Shown here: piece by piece, positions 53,056-61,621 of the stretch | Position numbering within the stretch: position 1 is the stretch's first letter | Layout of the letters: every line of letters starts with the position of its first letter | Origin: JANXUR01 sp038229415 | Lineage (GTDB): Bacteria > Acidobacteriota > Terriglobia > Terriglobales > Acidobacteriaceae | DNA length: 64,000 nucleotides | Reading direction: 5' to 3' | Assembly (NCBI GenBank): GCA_038229415.1 | Contig: JBBROM010000001.1 | Span: forward strand, 124,001-188,000 | Notes under the pieces: model-generated | The model's input: only the letters and a program-made list of their open reading frames with translations | What the model was told of the DNA's origin: nothing | Databases searched by the model: none | Program-made: the position numbers and the translations under genes

Positions 53056-54012
53056 ATGAAGCAAATACAGCGATCAATATCTAAGCAAGGGTGTTCGCGA
53101 AGGGTGTTTGCCACACTTGCAATCGCCTCCTTTACTGTTCTGCTCTTATTGCAGGGCGGAAGAGTTGCTTTGGCTCAAACTTATACTGTTGTGGCAAGTC
53201 TTATCCAAGGTAGCGCACCTGCGGGGCCACTCGTACAGGGGCTGGATGGACAGCTATATGGGACAACTAACTCCGGCGGGAACTACGCCTGCAACAATGG
53301 GATTGGATGCGGAACGATCTTTAAGTTGACGACTGCTGGTGTCATTACAAACCTATTCACATTCTGCTCGCAGGGAAGCTGCGCAGACGGAGCTCTCCCC
53401 GTCGGCGCGATGGTGTTAGCAACGGACGGGAATTTATATGGCACTGCTGCATTTGGTGGTTTGCACAATCTCGGCGTGATTTTCAAGATTACACCGAGCG
53501 GATTGTACAGCGCAGTTCACAGTTTTTCTGGTTCTGACGGAAGCTATCCGGCAACAACCCTCATTCAGATCGACGGGGCTCTTTATAGCACCATGGTACA
53601 TTTTGGCGGCAACATCTTTGAGCTTTCCAAAGATAACGTCATCACGTCGCTATTCGACAGTAGCTGCGATCCTGTGGCAGGGCTGTTTCAGGGCACGGAT
53701 GGAAAGCTGTATGGGACGACGGCGATCGGTGGACTAAACAACACGGGCACTGTGTTTAGCATTGATCTAAGCCTAACCCCCTTCGTGACGACGCTGCCCA
53801 CCTCGCGCAAAATTGGGACAAACATCGCGATTCTAGGAACGAACCTGACGGGCGCAAGCAGCGTCACTTTTAACGGCACGCCCGCGACCTTCCGCGTGGT
53901 TTCGGCGACGCAGATTACGGCGACTATTCCATCCGGGGCGACTACGGGTAGTGTGGTGGTGGTCACACCCAGCGCTACGCTGACCAGCAATCTGCCGTTC
54001 CGGGTGATGTAG
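53056..54012 (+). CDS. Exported tandem-anchor repeat protein with IPT domain
   Basis: 318 residues from ATG 53056 (AAGGAG 9 nt upstream), signal peptide FATLAIASFTVLLLLQGGRV. Four repeats of about 45 residues carry the G-x-DG-x-LYGT motif: GLDGQLYGTTNSGG, ATDGNLYGTAAFGG, QIDGALYSTMVHFG, GTDGKLYGTTAIGG, each followed by GxIFKL or GTVFSI-like strand, typical of exported repeat proteins called GLOOPER-type in Acidobacteriota. The C-terminal 80 residues are an IPT/TIG domain (IGTNIAILGTNLTGASSVTF). 40 bp after the split gene. Likely outer surface; ligand unknown. Confidence 0.85.
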   Translation: MKQIQRSISKQGCSRRVFATLAIASFTVLLLLQGGRVALAQTYTVVASLIQGSAPAGPLVQGLDGQLYGTTNSGGNYACNNGIGCGTIFKLTTAGVITNLFTFCSQGSCADGALPVGAMVLATDGNLYGTAAFGGLHNLGVIFKITPSGLYSAVHSFSGSDGSYPATTLIQIDGALYSTMVHFGGNIFELSKDNVITSLFDSSCDPVAGLFQGTDGKLYGTTAIGGLNNTGTVFSIDLSLTPFVTTLPTSRKIGTNIAILGTNLTGASSVTFNGTPATFRVVSATQITATIPSGATTGSVVVVTPSATLTSNLPFRVM

Positions 54013-54100
54013 AGTTCGCAATCCCATCCTAACGCCGCGAAAAGCGTGCGACGTTGATGGGACACCCGCCCCGGCGTCCTGAATAGGACGCGATGAATTT

Positions 54101-54251
54101 AGCCCGGCACGCAGCGAAGCGGAGTGCCGGGTCAGCTCAAGCGAATGATCCGAGTCCTGAAAGGACGACTGACACGAATCTCAGTCGTCCTTTCAGGACT
54201 TGCTGTTGTCTTGCGGCTGACCCGGCACTCCGCTTCGCTGCGTGCCGGGCT
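54101..54251. repeat. Nested perfect inverted repeat (36 bp arms)
   Basis: Arms 54101-54136 and 54216-54251 are perfect 36-bp reverse complements (CCCGGCACGCAGCGAAGCGG...). Inside, 54153-54172 and 54181-54200 are a second perfect 20-bp inverted pair with an 8-nt loop. The right arm and its following sequence recur at 18968-19064. Confidence 0.92.
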
Positions 54252-54280
54252 TACCTCATGCTGTGCCTTCGGCACACGAG

Positions 54281-54330
54281 CTTCGGAGCTTCGCTCCGAA
54301 TGGACAGGTGAGGCACCTGTCCCCACACGA
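54281..54330. repeat. Palindromic repeat, family B
   Basis: CTTCGGAGCTTCGCTCCGAATGGACAGGTGAGGCACCTGTCCCCACACGAG: stems CGGAGC/GCTCCG and GGACAGGTG/CACCTGTCC. It directly follows the nested inverted repeat, before the second lepB. Together these fill the 54013-54348 gap; no gene is visible there. Confidence 0.7.
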
Positions 54331-54348
54331 GCACATACGCCTAGGGCG

Positions 54349-55194
54349 TTAGCGAATCAATTGCATGAAGCGGTCCCAGCGGGCGGTTTGGGGGATTTTG
54401 GTGATGACGTAGGCGAAGTGCATGATCTTGTCGGCGAGGGTTTGCGCGGGGGGATCGTTGTCGTCGAGCTTAAGCAGCGACCAGTAGACGAGCAGCGGGC
54501 GTCCGACGACGTTTTCGCGGGGCACGAAGCCCCAATAGCGGCTATCCGAACTCTGGTCGCGATTGTCTCCCATCACGAAGTAGTGGCCTTCGGGCACGAC
54601 AAGTTGATTGTTGCGAACCAAGCCGATCATCTCGTGGTACCAGTTGTCTTCGACTCCTGTTGTGCCGAAGTCGAGGCGAGGGAAGTTGTCACGCCAAGCC
54701 TCAGAGTTACCCGGCAGGTGCTGGATGTAAGGCTCTTTCACGAGTGTTCCGTTGACGAAGAGTTGCTTGTCTACTAGGCGGATGCGGTCACCTTGTATGC
54801 CGACCACGCGCTTCACAAAATGCTCTTGCGGATGCACCGGGTAGCGGAAGACGATGATGTCGCCGCGATGGATCTGGCGGTAAGGCAACACGGCGTCGAG
54901 TGGCGAGTCGTTGCCTCCGAAGTGCATCTTATCCACGAGAACGTAGTCGCCGATGAGCAGAGTGTTTTCCATGGACTCGGACGGAATCTGAAAGGCCTGC
55001 ACGACGAACGCGATGACAAAGATGGCGATGACGACAGTGCCGAGCAGCGATTGCACGACGGCGGAAAGCGGTTCGGCTCGCCGTTGCTTGGGCTTGACGG
55101 GCGGCTGTGTGGGTGGGGACTGATTCGTCCGCACCGCCGCTGGCACTTCCGCCGAGGTGGAAACTTCCGTCAATGGGGCAAGCACAGGTTCCAT
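54349..55194 (-). CDS. lepB: Signal peptidase I (second copy)
   Basis: 281 residues from ATG 55194 (MEPVLAPLTEVS); the longer reading is unsupported. After a Pro/Thr-rich cytoplasmic stretch comes one membrane helix (SLLGTVVIAIFVIAFVVQAF), the catalytic Ser in PSESMENTLLIGDYVLVDKM, catalytic Lys in EHFVKRVVGIQGDRIRLVDK and YFVMGDNRDQSSDSRYWGFV. It shares general layout with the first copy but differs in loops (a Trp/Tyr region FGTTGVEDNWYHE near 195), so substrate preference may differ. 28 bp after rnc, same strand. Confidence 0.95.
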   Translation of the reverse strand: MEPVLAPLTEVSTSAEVPAAVRTNQSPPTQPPVKPKQRRAEPLSAVVQSLLGTVVIAIFVIAFVVQAFQIPSESMENTLLIGDYVLVDKMHFGGNDSPLDAVLPYRQIHRGDIIVFRYPVHPQEHFVKRVVGIQGDRIRLVDKQLFVNGTLVKEPYIQHLPGNSEAWRDNFPRLDFGTTGVEDNWYHEMIGLVRNNQLVVPEGHYFVMGDNRDQSSDSRYWGFVPRENVVGRPLLVYWSLLKLDDNDPPAQTLADKIMHFAYVITKIPQTARWDRFMQLIR

Positions 55195-55222
55195 GGATTG
55201 CTCGGGATTGCTCGATACCGGG

Positions 55223-56095
55223 TTACGAATGCTTGCCCGGTTGAAACATTGGCTCGGCGGCGCTCTCGGTGGCGACGTCCGGCATACTCTGGGTTCTGGT
55301 GCTCGTCCCGCCGGAGGAATCTGACAGGATTCCGCCCGACAGCGAAACCCGCAGCGGAAACAAAGCCTGCAATGCCAGCTGAGCGGCATCCTGCTCCGCC
55401 CGCTTCTTGGTGGAGCCGCTGGCCCGGAAGCTCAGGCTGGAGTCTGAGTTGCTGCGTTGCAGGCTCACGTCCACGGTAAACAGTTTATTGTGCTCCGGGC
55501 CAGACTGTTCCACCAGTTCATAGACTACGCGCGCGCGTCCGGTGGCCTGCGCGGCCTCTTGCAAGGCGGACTTGAAGTCTGTAATCGGCAGGTCGTCACC
55601 GCTACCCACCAGCATCAGGGCAAGCTCGCGCTCCAGCACTTCATTCACAATCACGGGCCGAACTGCGTCGAGGCCGCCATCCATAAAGATCGCGCCCAGG
55701 ACGGCCTCCAGCGCGTCCACCAGAAGCGCGGCTTTCTCGCGCCCGCCGTTGCGGTCTTCGCCTCGACCGAGGCGCAGATAGCCGCCAAGGTTGAGGCTCC
55801 GCGCCACCCGCACCAGATGTGTCTGGCTCACCAGATGGGCGCGCAGCTTGGAAAGCTGGCCTTCGCGAAAATCGGGAAACCGCTGGAATAGTTCGTGTCC
55901 CACGATCAGGCTGAGTACGGCATCGCCGAGGAATTCAAGATTTTCATTGTGCGGTGCGTGTGCCTCGCCGCCGTCCGTGCTACGTTCGGCGTCGCTCGCG
56001 GCGGAGGTATGCGTCAAAGCGCGTTCGAGCAAAGAGCGGTTGAGGAAGTCGTAGCCGATGGCATCTTCGAGATGGGAAAGCTGAATGGCTGGCAT
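55223..56095 (-). CDS. rnc: Ribonuclease III
   Basis: 290 residues from ATG 56095; an upstream TTG (56125) is possible. The catalytic signature is HNENLEFLGDAVLSLIVGHE, with the second acidic site in LEAVLGAIFMDGGLDAVRPV. A dsRNA-binding domain follows (DFKSALQEAAQATGRARVVY, FRASGSTKKRAEQDAAQLAL). The tail of about 55 residues beyond the dsRBD is low-complexity Ser/Thr/Gly and unusual. It processes rRNA and mRNA hairpins. Upstream of lepB and downstream of the TPR-type genes on the same strand. Confidence 0.96.
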   Translation of the reverse strand: MPAIQLSHLEDAIGYDFLNRSLLERALTHTSAASDAERSTDGGEAHAPHNENLEFLGDAVLSLIVGHELFQRFPDFREGQLSKLRAHLVSQTHLVRVARSLNLGGYLRLGRGEDRNGGREKAALLVDALEAVLGAIFMDGGLDAVRPVIVNEVLERELALMLVGSGDDLPITDFKSALQEAAQATGRARVVYELVEQSGPEHNKLFTVDVSLQRSNSDSSLSFRASGSTKKRAEQDAAQLALQALFPLRVSLSGGILSDSSGGTSTRTQSMPDVATESAAEPMFQPGKHS

Positions 56096-56130
56096 ACGAT
56101 GGGCTGGCCCGGAAGCGACTCCCAATCAGG

Positions 56131-56979
56131 TTACTTTTTATTCAACAGTTGCCGCAAGCGGGACTGTTCATTGCGCGCGGTGTCGCCGACGGCATTGCCC
56201 GACTGCGTCATCGCGACTGCTTTATCAGCCTGCACCAGTGCAGCGGCGTATTTTTCCTGCTTGTCGAGCGAAAGCGCCAGGCGGACCACCATCACGGGAT
56301 CCACCTGCTGAGGAAACGCGTCAATCGCCTTGGTCAGGTTTTTCTCGGCTTCGACGAACTGGTTACGGTTGTAGGCGATGGTTCCCAGAGTGCCCCACGC
56401 GGAAGAACGCAGAAAATTACGATAGACCTCGACCTGTTCAGGCGGGGCTCCGGCAGGCGGAATGATGTCTGTGTCCACCGTTTTCGTGGCTTGCATCGCC
56501 AACTTGGCCGCTTCGGCCATCTGCTTTTCAAAATCGAGGTCGCCGGGCTGACTGCGCTCGACGATGGCTCCAGACAGGTTGATGAGTGCTTCGGGATCGT
56601 CGGTGTCGAGTTCTTGCACCTTCATGGCGAAGGCTTCAGTCTTTTCGCCGTTGCCGAGGCGCTGCGCCTTGCGCATGGCGCTCTTGTAGAGCAGCAGGCG
56701 AAGTTCACTGGCGGGATATTTGGCGGCGAAGTCAGTGGCGGCTTTTTCGACGGCGACGATCTCGGTGGCGGCGTTGGCAGCGTTGTAGTCGTCAAGCTCG
56801 GCCTTGGACTTGGCTTGGGGTGGGCGCTTGGCGGTGGGCGCGTCCTGCGCGTCCCTGGCTTGCGACACCGACTGTGAAGTCGGAATGCGCCCCGCGCATT
56901 GGGACTGAGCCAGCGTTGACAGTGTTCCGGCGAGAACAACGCTCGTCAGCAGTTCGAGAGTTAGCTTTATTCGCGTCAT
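56131..56979 (-). CDS. Exported TPR-like hypothetical protein
   Basis: 282 residues from ATG 56979 (CAGGAG upstream). Signal peptide about 1-25, a Pro/Ala/Lys-rich linker, then helical repeats: EKAATDFAAKYPASELRLLL, AMRKAQRLGNGEKTEAFAMK, TLGTIAYNRNQFVEAEKNLT, RLALSLDKQEKYAAALVQAD, resembling tetratricopeptide repeats that hold protein complexes. No enzyme motif. Lies 24 bp after the preceding larger hypothetical and 36 bp before rnc, one transcription unit. Probable periplasmic scaffold of unknown partners. Confidence 0.75.
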   Translation of the reverse strand: MTRIKLTLELLTSVVLAGTLSTLAQSQCAGRIPTSQSVSQARDAQDAPTAKRPPQAKSKAELDDYNAANAATEIVAVEKAATDFAAKYPASELRLLLYKSAMRKAQRLGNGEKTEAFAMKVQELDTDDPEALINLSGAIVERSQPGDLDFEKQMAEAAKLAMQATKTVDTDIIPPAGAPPEQVEVYRNFLRSSAWGTLGTIAYNRNQFVEAEKNLTKAIDAFPQQVDPVMVVRLALSLDKQEKYAAALVQADKAVAMTQSGNAVGDTARNEQSRLRQLLNKK

Positions 56980-57002
56980 GGCTTGGCTCCTGGGCTGCAC
57001 GG

Positions 57003-58619
57003 CTATTTCGACTCCGGCTTATCGTCTTTTTGTGCGTCTTTTTGCGCGGGATGGGGCGGCTCGTAGGGGTGATCGAGGCCACGCTGTGCAGCTCCGCGAA
57101 TTGCAGGAATGGTATCGGCTGCGACCAGCGCTGCCTGATAGTGCTTGACGGCGGCATCGCGCTCTTCGCGCAGGTCGAGGATGCGTCCAAGATAGACGTG
57201 AGCCCAGCCGACCAGGCGAATTTCTTGTGTAGAAAGCAAAGTCTTCTCGAAGCCTTGAATCGCTTCATCCATTTTGCGGCTGGCCGAAGCGGCTTGGGCA
57301 CGGATGAACCAGGCGCGTCCGAGATTGCCTTGTTTGGTCTCAATCGCCTGTTCAGCAAGGCGGTCGGCGGCGGCGGGATCGCCTTCGCCAAGGCGGCGCT
57401 CGGCCATCACTAGCAGGATGTCGCGACCAGGCTTGGATCCGAGGCTCACCACGTCGGGCGCGGGCTTGCCGGTGAATGACAGGGTGGCGGCGAACTTGCG
57501 CTGTGCCTCTACGTTGATGGCGTCCAGCCAGGGGGCGTAAGTCTGGCGGAGGCCGGCGTCGCCCTTCTCGAACACGGGAAGCTGGTCGTAGAAATAGCGG
57601 GTAAGGACGAAGCCTTCTTTCACGGCGCTGTTCACCGCTTGCTGACGAATCTCTTCCGGCACCTTTTTGTCGCCAGAGGTGCGGGCTTCCACAGCGCGGA
57701 TGAGCGACTCGGTGACCAGCAGGGAGATGTCGCCCTTGAAGCTGTCATCCATGGGAGCCGAGCGAATCGCTTCGAGCATGGGTTCGAGCCGCTTGAGCGA
57801 GGAATAGTGACGGCTGGCCAGTTCATCGAGCACATAGTGCAAGTAGGTGTGCTTGATCTGGTCGAGTTTGAGTTCAGTGGCCGTAGGCGAGACGACAACG
57901 GTGTAATCGTCGCCATAATTGCGGGCGTTGGCCTGGCTGGGAGCGCTCATGGGTTCGATGAGCACCACAAAGTGGCTGACCTGATAGCCGCTTAAGGCGA
58001 GCCTGAAATAAATGTCGGTAGTGAAAATAAGTTGCTGCAGCGGCTCGTGGTAGCCGTCAATGAGCTTGTCGAAGTCGGGCTGGTGGCGGAGCCAGATATC
58101 GTGCAATTTGACCTGGTCGTAGAACTGCTTCACCAGAGGAGCGAAGCCGACCACATACGAGGCGTCCGGGGGTAGATCGGCTTCTTTCAGCTTGGGCGTG
58201 AAGGCAGGGGCGGGATTCAAGTTCAGCGCCAACGAAACATATTGCGCCAGATTGCGGGCCGGGTCGTCGGGCCGATGATCGTGATAGAAACCGCACATGG
58301 AGCGAGACAGGTCACTGGCGGCAGGGGTGGCGTCCACGGCGGCAGCGACTTCGCGGCGAATGGAATCGCGCACGAGTGCCGAGGCGGTCAGTTCCTGGTC
58401 GTAGCCGCAGTGATTGATGGCGGTGAGCACGGTAAATACCGTTTCGCTCGTGTCCAGAGACGCTTTAGCGGCTCCCTGCACCTGCGCACGGGCGGGGGAA
58501 TGGAAACAGACACACGCCAGCATCAGCGCCATCAGCGCGACGAGCGAACGAAATAGACGCCGGAGAGGAGTCAGGAAAGTACCTCCAAGAACATGCGGGG
58601 CAGGAATCGTACCGGGCAA
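57003..58619 (-). CDS. Exported hypothetical protein with C-terminal TPR-like region
   Basis: 538 residues as listed from TTG 58619, which has no ribosome site. A CTG at 58574 (15 codons in) has GGAGGT 6 nt before it and gives a clean signal peptide, TPLRRLFRSLVALMALMLAC, so translation may start there. The body (about 45-350) matches no family known to me; KHTYLHYVLDELASRHYSSL carries a His-x3-His, too weak to call a metal site. The last 150 residues (GRAWFIRAQAASASRKMDEA, AHVYLGRILDLREERDAAVK) look like TPRs. Lys/Asp-rich tail. First gene of the run to rnc and lepB. Confidence 0.7.
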   Translation of the reverse strand: MPGTIPAPHVLGGTFLTPLRRLFRSLVALMALMLACVCFHSPARAQVQGAAKASLDTSETVFTVLTAINHCGYDQELTASALVRDSIRREVAAAVDATPAASDLSRSMCGFYHDHRPDDPARNLAQYVSLALNLNPAPAFTPKLKEADLPPDASYVVGFAPLVKQFYDQVKLHDIWLRHQPDFDKLIDGYHEPLQQLIFTTDIYFRLALSGYQVSHFVVLIEPMSAPSQANARNYGDDYTVVVSPTATELKLDQIKHTYLHYVLDELASRHYSSLKRLEPMLEAIRSAPMDDSFKGDISLLVTESLIRAVEARTSGDKKVPEEIRQQAVNSAVKEGFVLTRYFYDQLPVFEKGDAGLRQTYAPWLDAINVEAQRKFAATLSFTGKPAPDVVSLGSKPGRDILLVMAERRLGEGDPAAADRLAEQAIETKQGNLGRAWFIRAQAASASRKMDEAIQGFEKTLLSTQEIRLVGWAHVYLGRILDLREERDAAVKHYQAALVAADTIPAIRGAAQRGLDHPYEPPHPAQKDAQKDDKPESK

Positions 58620-58809
58620 CTGAAACAGTGTATTAACTTCCCCTTGCGAGGGTCAAATGCAGTTGCGACCCGGAGAATCTATTTTATTGGTTAAGAGCCT
58701 TGCTGCCCTACCGCGTTGCCATGGATATTTAGATGCAAATGCTAGGCGCGCGGTGGCATGGGAGCTGGCTGGCTGGTGGAAAAGGGAATGCCAAGCCTGA
58801 GCGAGGCGC
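58620..58809. other. Intergenic region with terminator
   Basis: 190 bp between the exported hypothetical and the anti-sigma gene. Apart from the terminator of the latter, no feature was recognised; the AT-rich stretch around 58680 could hold the promoter of the next gene. Confidence 0.3.
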
Positions 58810-58820
58810 CTAGGCTTGGC
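58790..58820 (-). terminator. Intrinsic terminator of the sigma/anti-sigma operon
   Basis: On the minus strand GCCAAGCCT (58812-58820) and AGGCTTGGC (58790-58798) form a perfect 9-bp stem that overlaps the stop codon, followed by ATTCCCTTTTCC. A stop codon inside the stem is compact but workable. Confidence 0.65.
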
Positions 58821-59553
58821 GATGCTGGTTAGCGCGGGCGGAAAAGGTCATCAGCGCCCGGCCCGTGATGGGGCGGCCCATGTTCATGGCTGGCCGGAAT
58901 TCGGTGAACAACAGCATATTTTTAACCTGCGGCAGTAGGCGGGTGGCGTCGCCGGTGGTGCTGATCACGTGATAGTCGAACACGTGGCCTTGCTCATCGA
59001 GCAGCACTTCTACCAGTAGCGAATTTTCCATGATGGTGCCCGCGTCGTCGTCCGCGCCGAAGGTGGAGGCCTGTAGTTCCGGCGGCGTGGAGAGCAGCAA
59101 CGGCACGTCGGCGCTACTGGCCGCGACGGGCGGTGGCGCAAAGAAGCTGAGTAGCAGTACGAATACAGCGACGGCCGTCACCGTTCCGGAGACCGCGGGC
59201 AGGGCATAGGTGTGCCACAGATGCTCGAGCTGACCCTGAATCAGGGCAAAACGAGGCCGCTGGTAACGTGCCATTTCGTTGGAAACCGCTACACGTGCGC
59301 GTAGTGCGAGATTGCGAGGCGTTGGCACCCGGCCGAGACTGCCGACCTCAGACTGCAATAGATTCCACTCGGTGAGACTGGCGGAGCACATGCTGCACTT
59401 GGTGAGGTGAGCCTGCAGCGCACGCCGTTCGGGCTGGGTCAGCGCGGCATCATGATAGGCAGAGAACTGCGACTGGGCATACTGGCACTGCGCTTCTGGA
59501 AACTTCTTCTCGTGAAAATTCGTGTTGTGATAATGAGGCTCTGAGAAATTCAT
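58810..59553 (-). CDS. Anti-sigma factor with zinc-finger domain and TonB-like C-terminus
   Basis: 247 residues. The N-terminal zf-HC2 anti-sigma module shows HxxxCxxC: AHLTKCSMCSASLTEWN, preceded by QFSAYHDAALTQPERRALQA. One transmembrane helix (TVTAVAVFVLLLSFFAPPPV) around 120-140 follows, then a periplasmic domain whose LLVEVLLDEQGHVFDYHVIS and LLFTEFRPAMNMGRPITGRA resembles TonB C-terminal folds. It would hold the adjacent ECF sigma until a membrane signal arrives. Its ATG overlaps the sigma stop (ATGA), confirming the pair. Confidence 0.87.
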   Translation of the reverse strand: MNFSEPHYHNTNFHEKKFPEAQCQYAQSQFSAYHDAALTQPERRALQAHLTKCSMCSASLTEWNLLQSEVGSLGRVPTPRNLALRARVAVSNEMARYQRPRFALIQGQLEHLWHTYALPAVSGTVTAVAVFVLLLSFFAPPPVAASSADVPLLLSTPPELQASTFGADDDAGTIMENSLLVEVLLDEQGHVFDYHVISTTGDATRLLPQVKNMLLFTEFRPAMNMGRPITGRALMTFSARANQHRQA

Positions 59554-60305
59554 GGTGCAACCTCCACTTGGCGGGCTCGGGAACGATCTCGCGTGGTGTG
59601 ATGCGTTGAAGCCAACGGCTTTTCCGCAGAGCGTCCGACGGCTGCCGCCAAGCGCTGCCGTAGTAGCTCGCGTCCCCGCGTGAGCCGCGACTTGACGGTG
59701 CCCAGCGAGACCTCGGTGATCTCGGCCACTTCGTCGTAAGACATATCTTCCAAGTCGCGCAGAATGAGCGTGGTGCGATAAGGCTGCGAGACTTGTAGCA
59801 GTGCAGCTTCAATCTGACGACGCAACTCGGCGTTGGCGGCCGCATCGTAAGGCGAGATTCCGCCTGCCGCCAGAGTGTCGCGCAGGCATGGGGCTGAGGC
59901 TTCGCCCAAATCTGTGTACGTGGAGTCCGGTTCCATCGAAACATCTTTGGACTTATGGCGGAACCACCAACGGCGTTGATTGGAGGCCTCGTGAATGGCG
60001 ATGCGAAAAACCCACGTCTTGAGGCTGGAATCGCCATGAAAACGATGAATGCCGCGGAAGACTTTGATGAAGACTTCCTGTGCGGCGTCGGCTGCATCGG
60101 ATGGGTTGAGCAGACTGCGGGCGATGAGGCTGTAAATCGGGCGGTGATAGAGCTCGATGAGGTGCGCATAGGCCGCCTCGGAACCAGCTTGCAGCTCGGC
60201 AATGAAGGCGGCTTCGTGGCGGAAGCCAGCGTCGCGGGCTTCCGCCACGCGTGCCACAGTGCCGATCAGGCTGTAGGGTTCCGCTGCCATGCTATACATC
60301 CCCAC
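59550..60305 (-). CDS. ECF-family RNA polymerase sigma factor
   Basis: 251 residues from GTG 60305; in-frame ATGs at 60299 and 60290 may be the true starts (TAGAGT lies just upstream). Region 2: YHRPIYSLIARSLLNPSDAA, DAAQEVFIKVFRGIHRFHGD and LKTWVFRIAIHEASNQRRWW. Region 4: EAALLQVSQPYRTTLILRDL, MSYDEVAEITEVSLGTVKSR, LTRGRELLRQRL. No region 3, thus ECF type. It is cotranscribed and co-translated with the membrane anti-sigma factor. Signal and regulon are unknown; the envelope is likely sensed. Confidence 0.93.
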   Translation of the reverse strand: MGMYSMAAEPYSLIGTVARVAEARDAGFRHEAAFIAELQAGSEAAYAHLIELYHRPIYSLIARSLLNPSDAADAAQEVFIKVFRGIHRFHGDSSLKTWVFRIAIHEASNQRRWWFRHKSKDVSMEPDSTYTDLGEASAPCLRDTLAAGGISPYDAAANAELRRQIEAALLQVSQPYRTTLILRDLEDMSYDEVAEITEVSLGTVKSRLTRGRELLRQRLAAAVGRSAEKPLASTHHTTRDRSRARQVEVAP

Positions 60306-60436
60306 TCTAGCGGATTCCGCTTTTGCGGAAACCGTATGTCAGCATAGACGCCATCGGCGGTCACAAGGTTCCCTCGGGTGAAAAATAAATCGCAGAATTC
60401 CGGGGCGTGAACGGTGCTTTTAGCCGATGAGCGGAG

Positions 60437-61204
60437 TTACTTTGGGTTTTGTGGGGCAGCTGGAACCGGAGTGGTGGCCTGAGGTTTGGCAGGCTTAGTT
60501 GTCTTGGAGGCGGCTTTCTTGCCGGCTTTGGCCGGAGCGGCGGGCGGAGGATTGTCGTCCACCACGGTCTTTTTAATGGGCGGCGGCGGTGTGGCCGCAG
60601 CGATTGCGGCACGAGCGGCTGCGATCTGGTTGCGCAAGTCGGTCAGTTCAGACTGCTGTTTGTCAGCAAGGTCGGCGACGCGGTCGGCCAGCTGGCGGCG
60701 CAGCGTTTCCAGCGTGTTGAAGTCGGTTTGTAGCGCCTCGTATTCGCTTTTGGCTCCAAACGCGCCGGTCAGCTCGGTCACCTGTGCCATTACGTCGTAG
60801 AGCGCCGTCAGATTACGGTAGAGCTTGAAGTTGGCGGCCACGTCGTCGGGATGGGCGCGGACTTCGGCGATCATGCCGGGCAGTGCTGATTGCATATTTT
60901 TGACGACGGAGTTGGCATTGCCCTGCGCCTGTCGGCGATTCTCGGCGTCCACCTTCCACTTTTCGATATGAAGGCGGGTGAGGTCGGTGGAGGTGACAGT
61001 GGCCGTCTGTTCGAGCTTGGGCAAAAGGTCGTCGAGGGCTGCGATGGAGGCGTAGGAGACTGGGGCCGACGATGTAGGAGTTGTCGCCGGGGCAGAGGAT
61101 TGGCCGAGCGCGACGATTGACAGGGTGCTGAGAAACGCGAGGACGAAAGTTGCTCGCAGGCTTGGTAGTGCTTCCGAGCGCGCTGATGTGAGGCGGAAGT
61201 TCAT
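60437..61204 (-). CDS. Exported hypothetical protein with coiled coil and Pro/Ala/Lys tail
   Basis: 255 residues, signal peptide ATFVLAFLSTLSIVALGQSS. The middle is helical: LLPKLEQTATVTSTDLTRLH, VVKNMQSALPGMIAEVRAHP, LYRNLTALYDVMAQVTELTG, LETLRRQLADRVADLADKQQ with heptad pattern. The end (about 195-255) is low-complexity Pro/Ala/Lys/Thr (PAKAGKKAASKTTKPAKPQA). No family. Probably periplasmic, perhaps cell-wall associating through its basic tail. Role unknown. Confidence 0.7.
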   Translation of the reverse strand: MNFRLTSARSEALPSLRATFVLAFLSTLSIVALGQSSAPATTPTSSAPVSYASIAALDDLLPKLEQTATVTSTDLTRLHIEKWKVDAENRRQAQGNANSVVKNMQSALPGMIAEVRAHPDDVAANFKLYRNLTALYDVMAQVTELTGAFGAKSEYEALQTDFNTLETLRRQLADRVADLADKQQSELTDLRNQIAAARAAIAAATPPPPIKKTVVDDNPPPAAPAKAGKKAASKTTKPAKPQATTPVPAAPQNPK

Positions 61205-61329
61205 TCAGAATGAGGATACTCAAAGCGGGGCTGGGTGCAAAATCATTTTGCACTCGGAAGGTTGAGGGCCTGGCGGCGCGACTCTCAGTTGTCTGGAGGT
61301 GCCGGCCGTGTTCCGGGTGTGGCCGGGTC
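61205..61329. other. Intergenic region before repeat copy 8 and tRNA-Ala
   Basis: Between the exported hypothetical and tRNA-Ala lie 303 bp; this first part has no recognised feature. The family A copy at 61330-61392 and a 115-bp stretch before the tRNA, which should hold its promoter, complete the gap. Confidence 0.35.
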
Positions 61330-61392
61330 GGGGTCCTTCGACTGCGCGAAGAGATTCGTGTGGCGAATCTCTCCGCTACGCTCAGGATGACA
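61330..61392. repeat. REP-like palindrome, family A copy 8
   Basis: GGGGTCCTTCGACTGCGC, a 13-bp stem with one mismatch (GCGAAGAGATTCG...CGAATCTCTCCGC) around TGTGG, then GCTCAGGATGACACG. It lies 115 bp upstream of tRNA-Ala. Confidence 0.8.
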
Positions 61393-61507
61393 CGAAATTC
61401 ATAAGGATGTGCGGCTAAAGATTCGTCCGCCGTTTGACGCGCTGCGACGCGGTGGGCGAAAATAGAGATAGCGGTCGCGGAACAGCGCGGTCGTCCTTCC
61501 TCATTGT

Positions 61508-61583
61508 GGGCCTGTGGCGCAGCTGGGAGCGCGCTTCCATGGCATGGAAGAGGTCGTCGGTTCGATCCCGACCAGGTCCACCA
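61508..61583 (+). tRNA. tRNA-Ala (GGC)
   Basis: 76 nt. Acceptor GGGCCTG pairs with CAGGTCC and includes the G3-U70 pair that marks alanine tRNA. The anticodon stem CTTCC/GGAAG holds loop ATGGCAT, anticodon GGC (reads GCC and GCU). T arm GTCGG-TTCGATC-CCGAC. CCA is encoded in the gene (61581-61583). D arm GCGC...GCGC is regular. Confidence 0.96.
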
Positions 61584-61621
61584 AAGCATTTAATGAGCCT
61601 TGGCATTTCCCTTGAGAATCC

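Noticed and set aside
61508..61583. Integration site of a prophage or island at tRNA-Ala
   Set aside because: No integrase or duplicated tRNA 3' end was seen nearby; only ordinary chromosomal genes follow.
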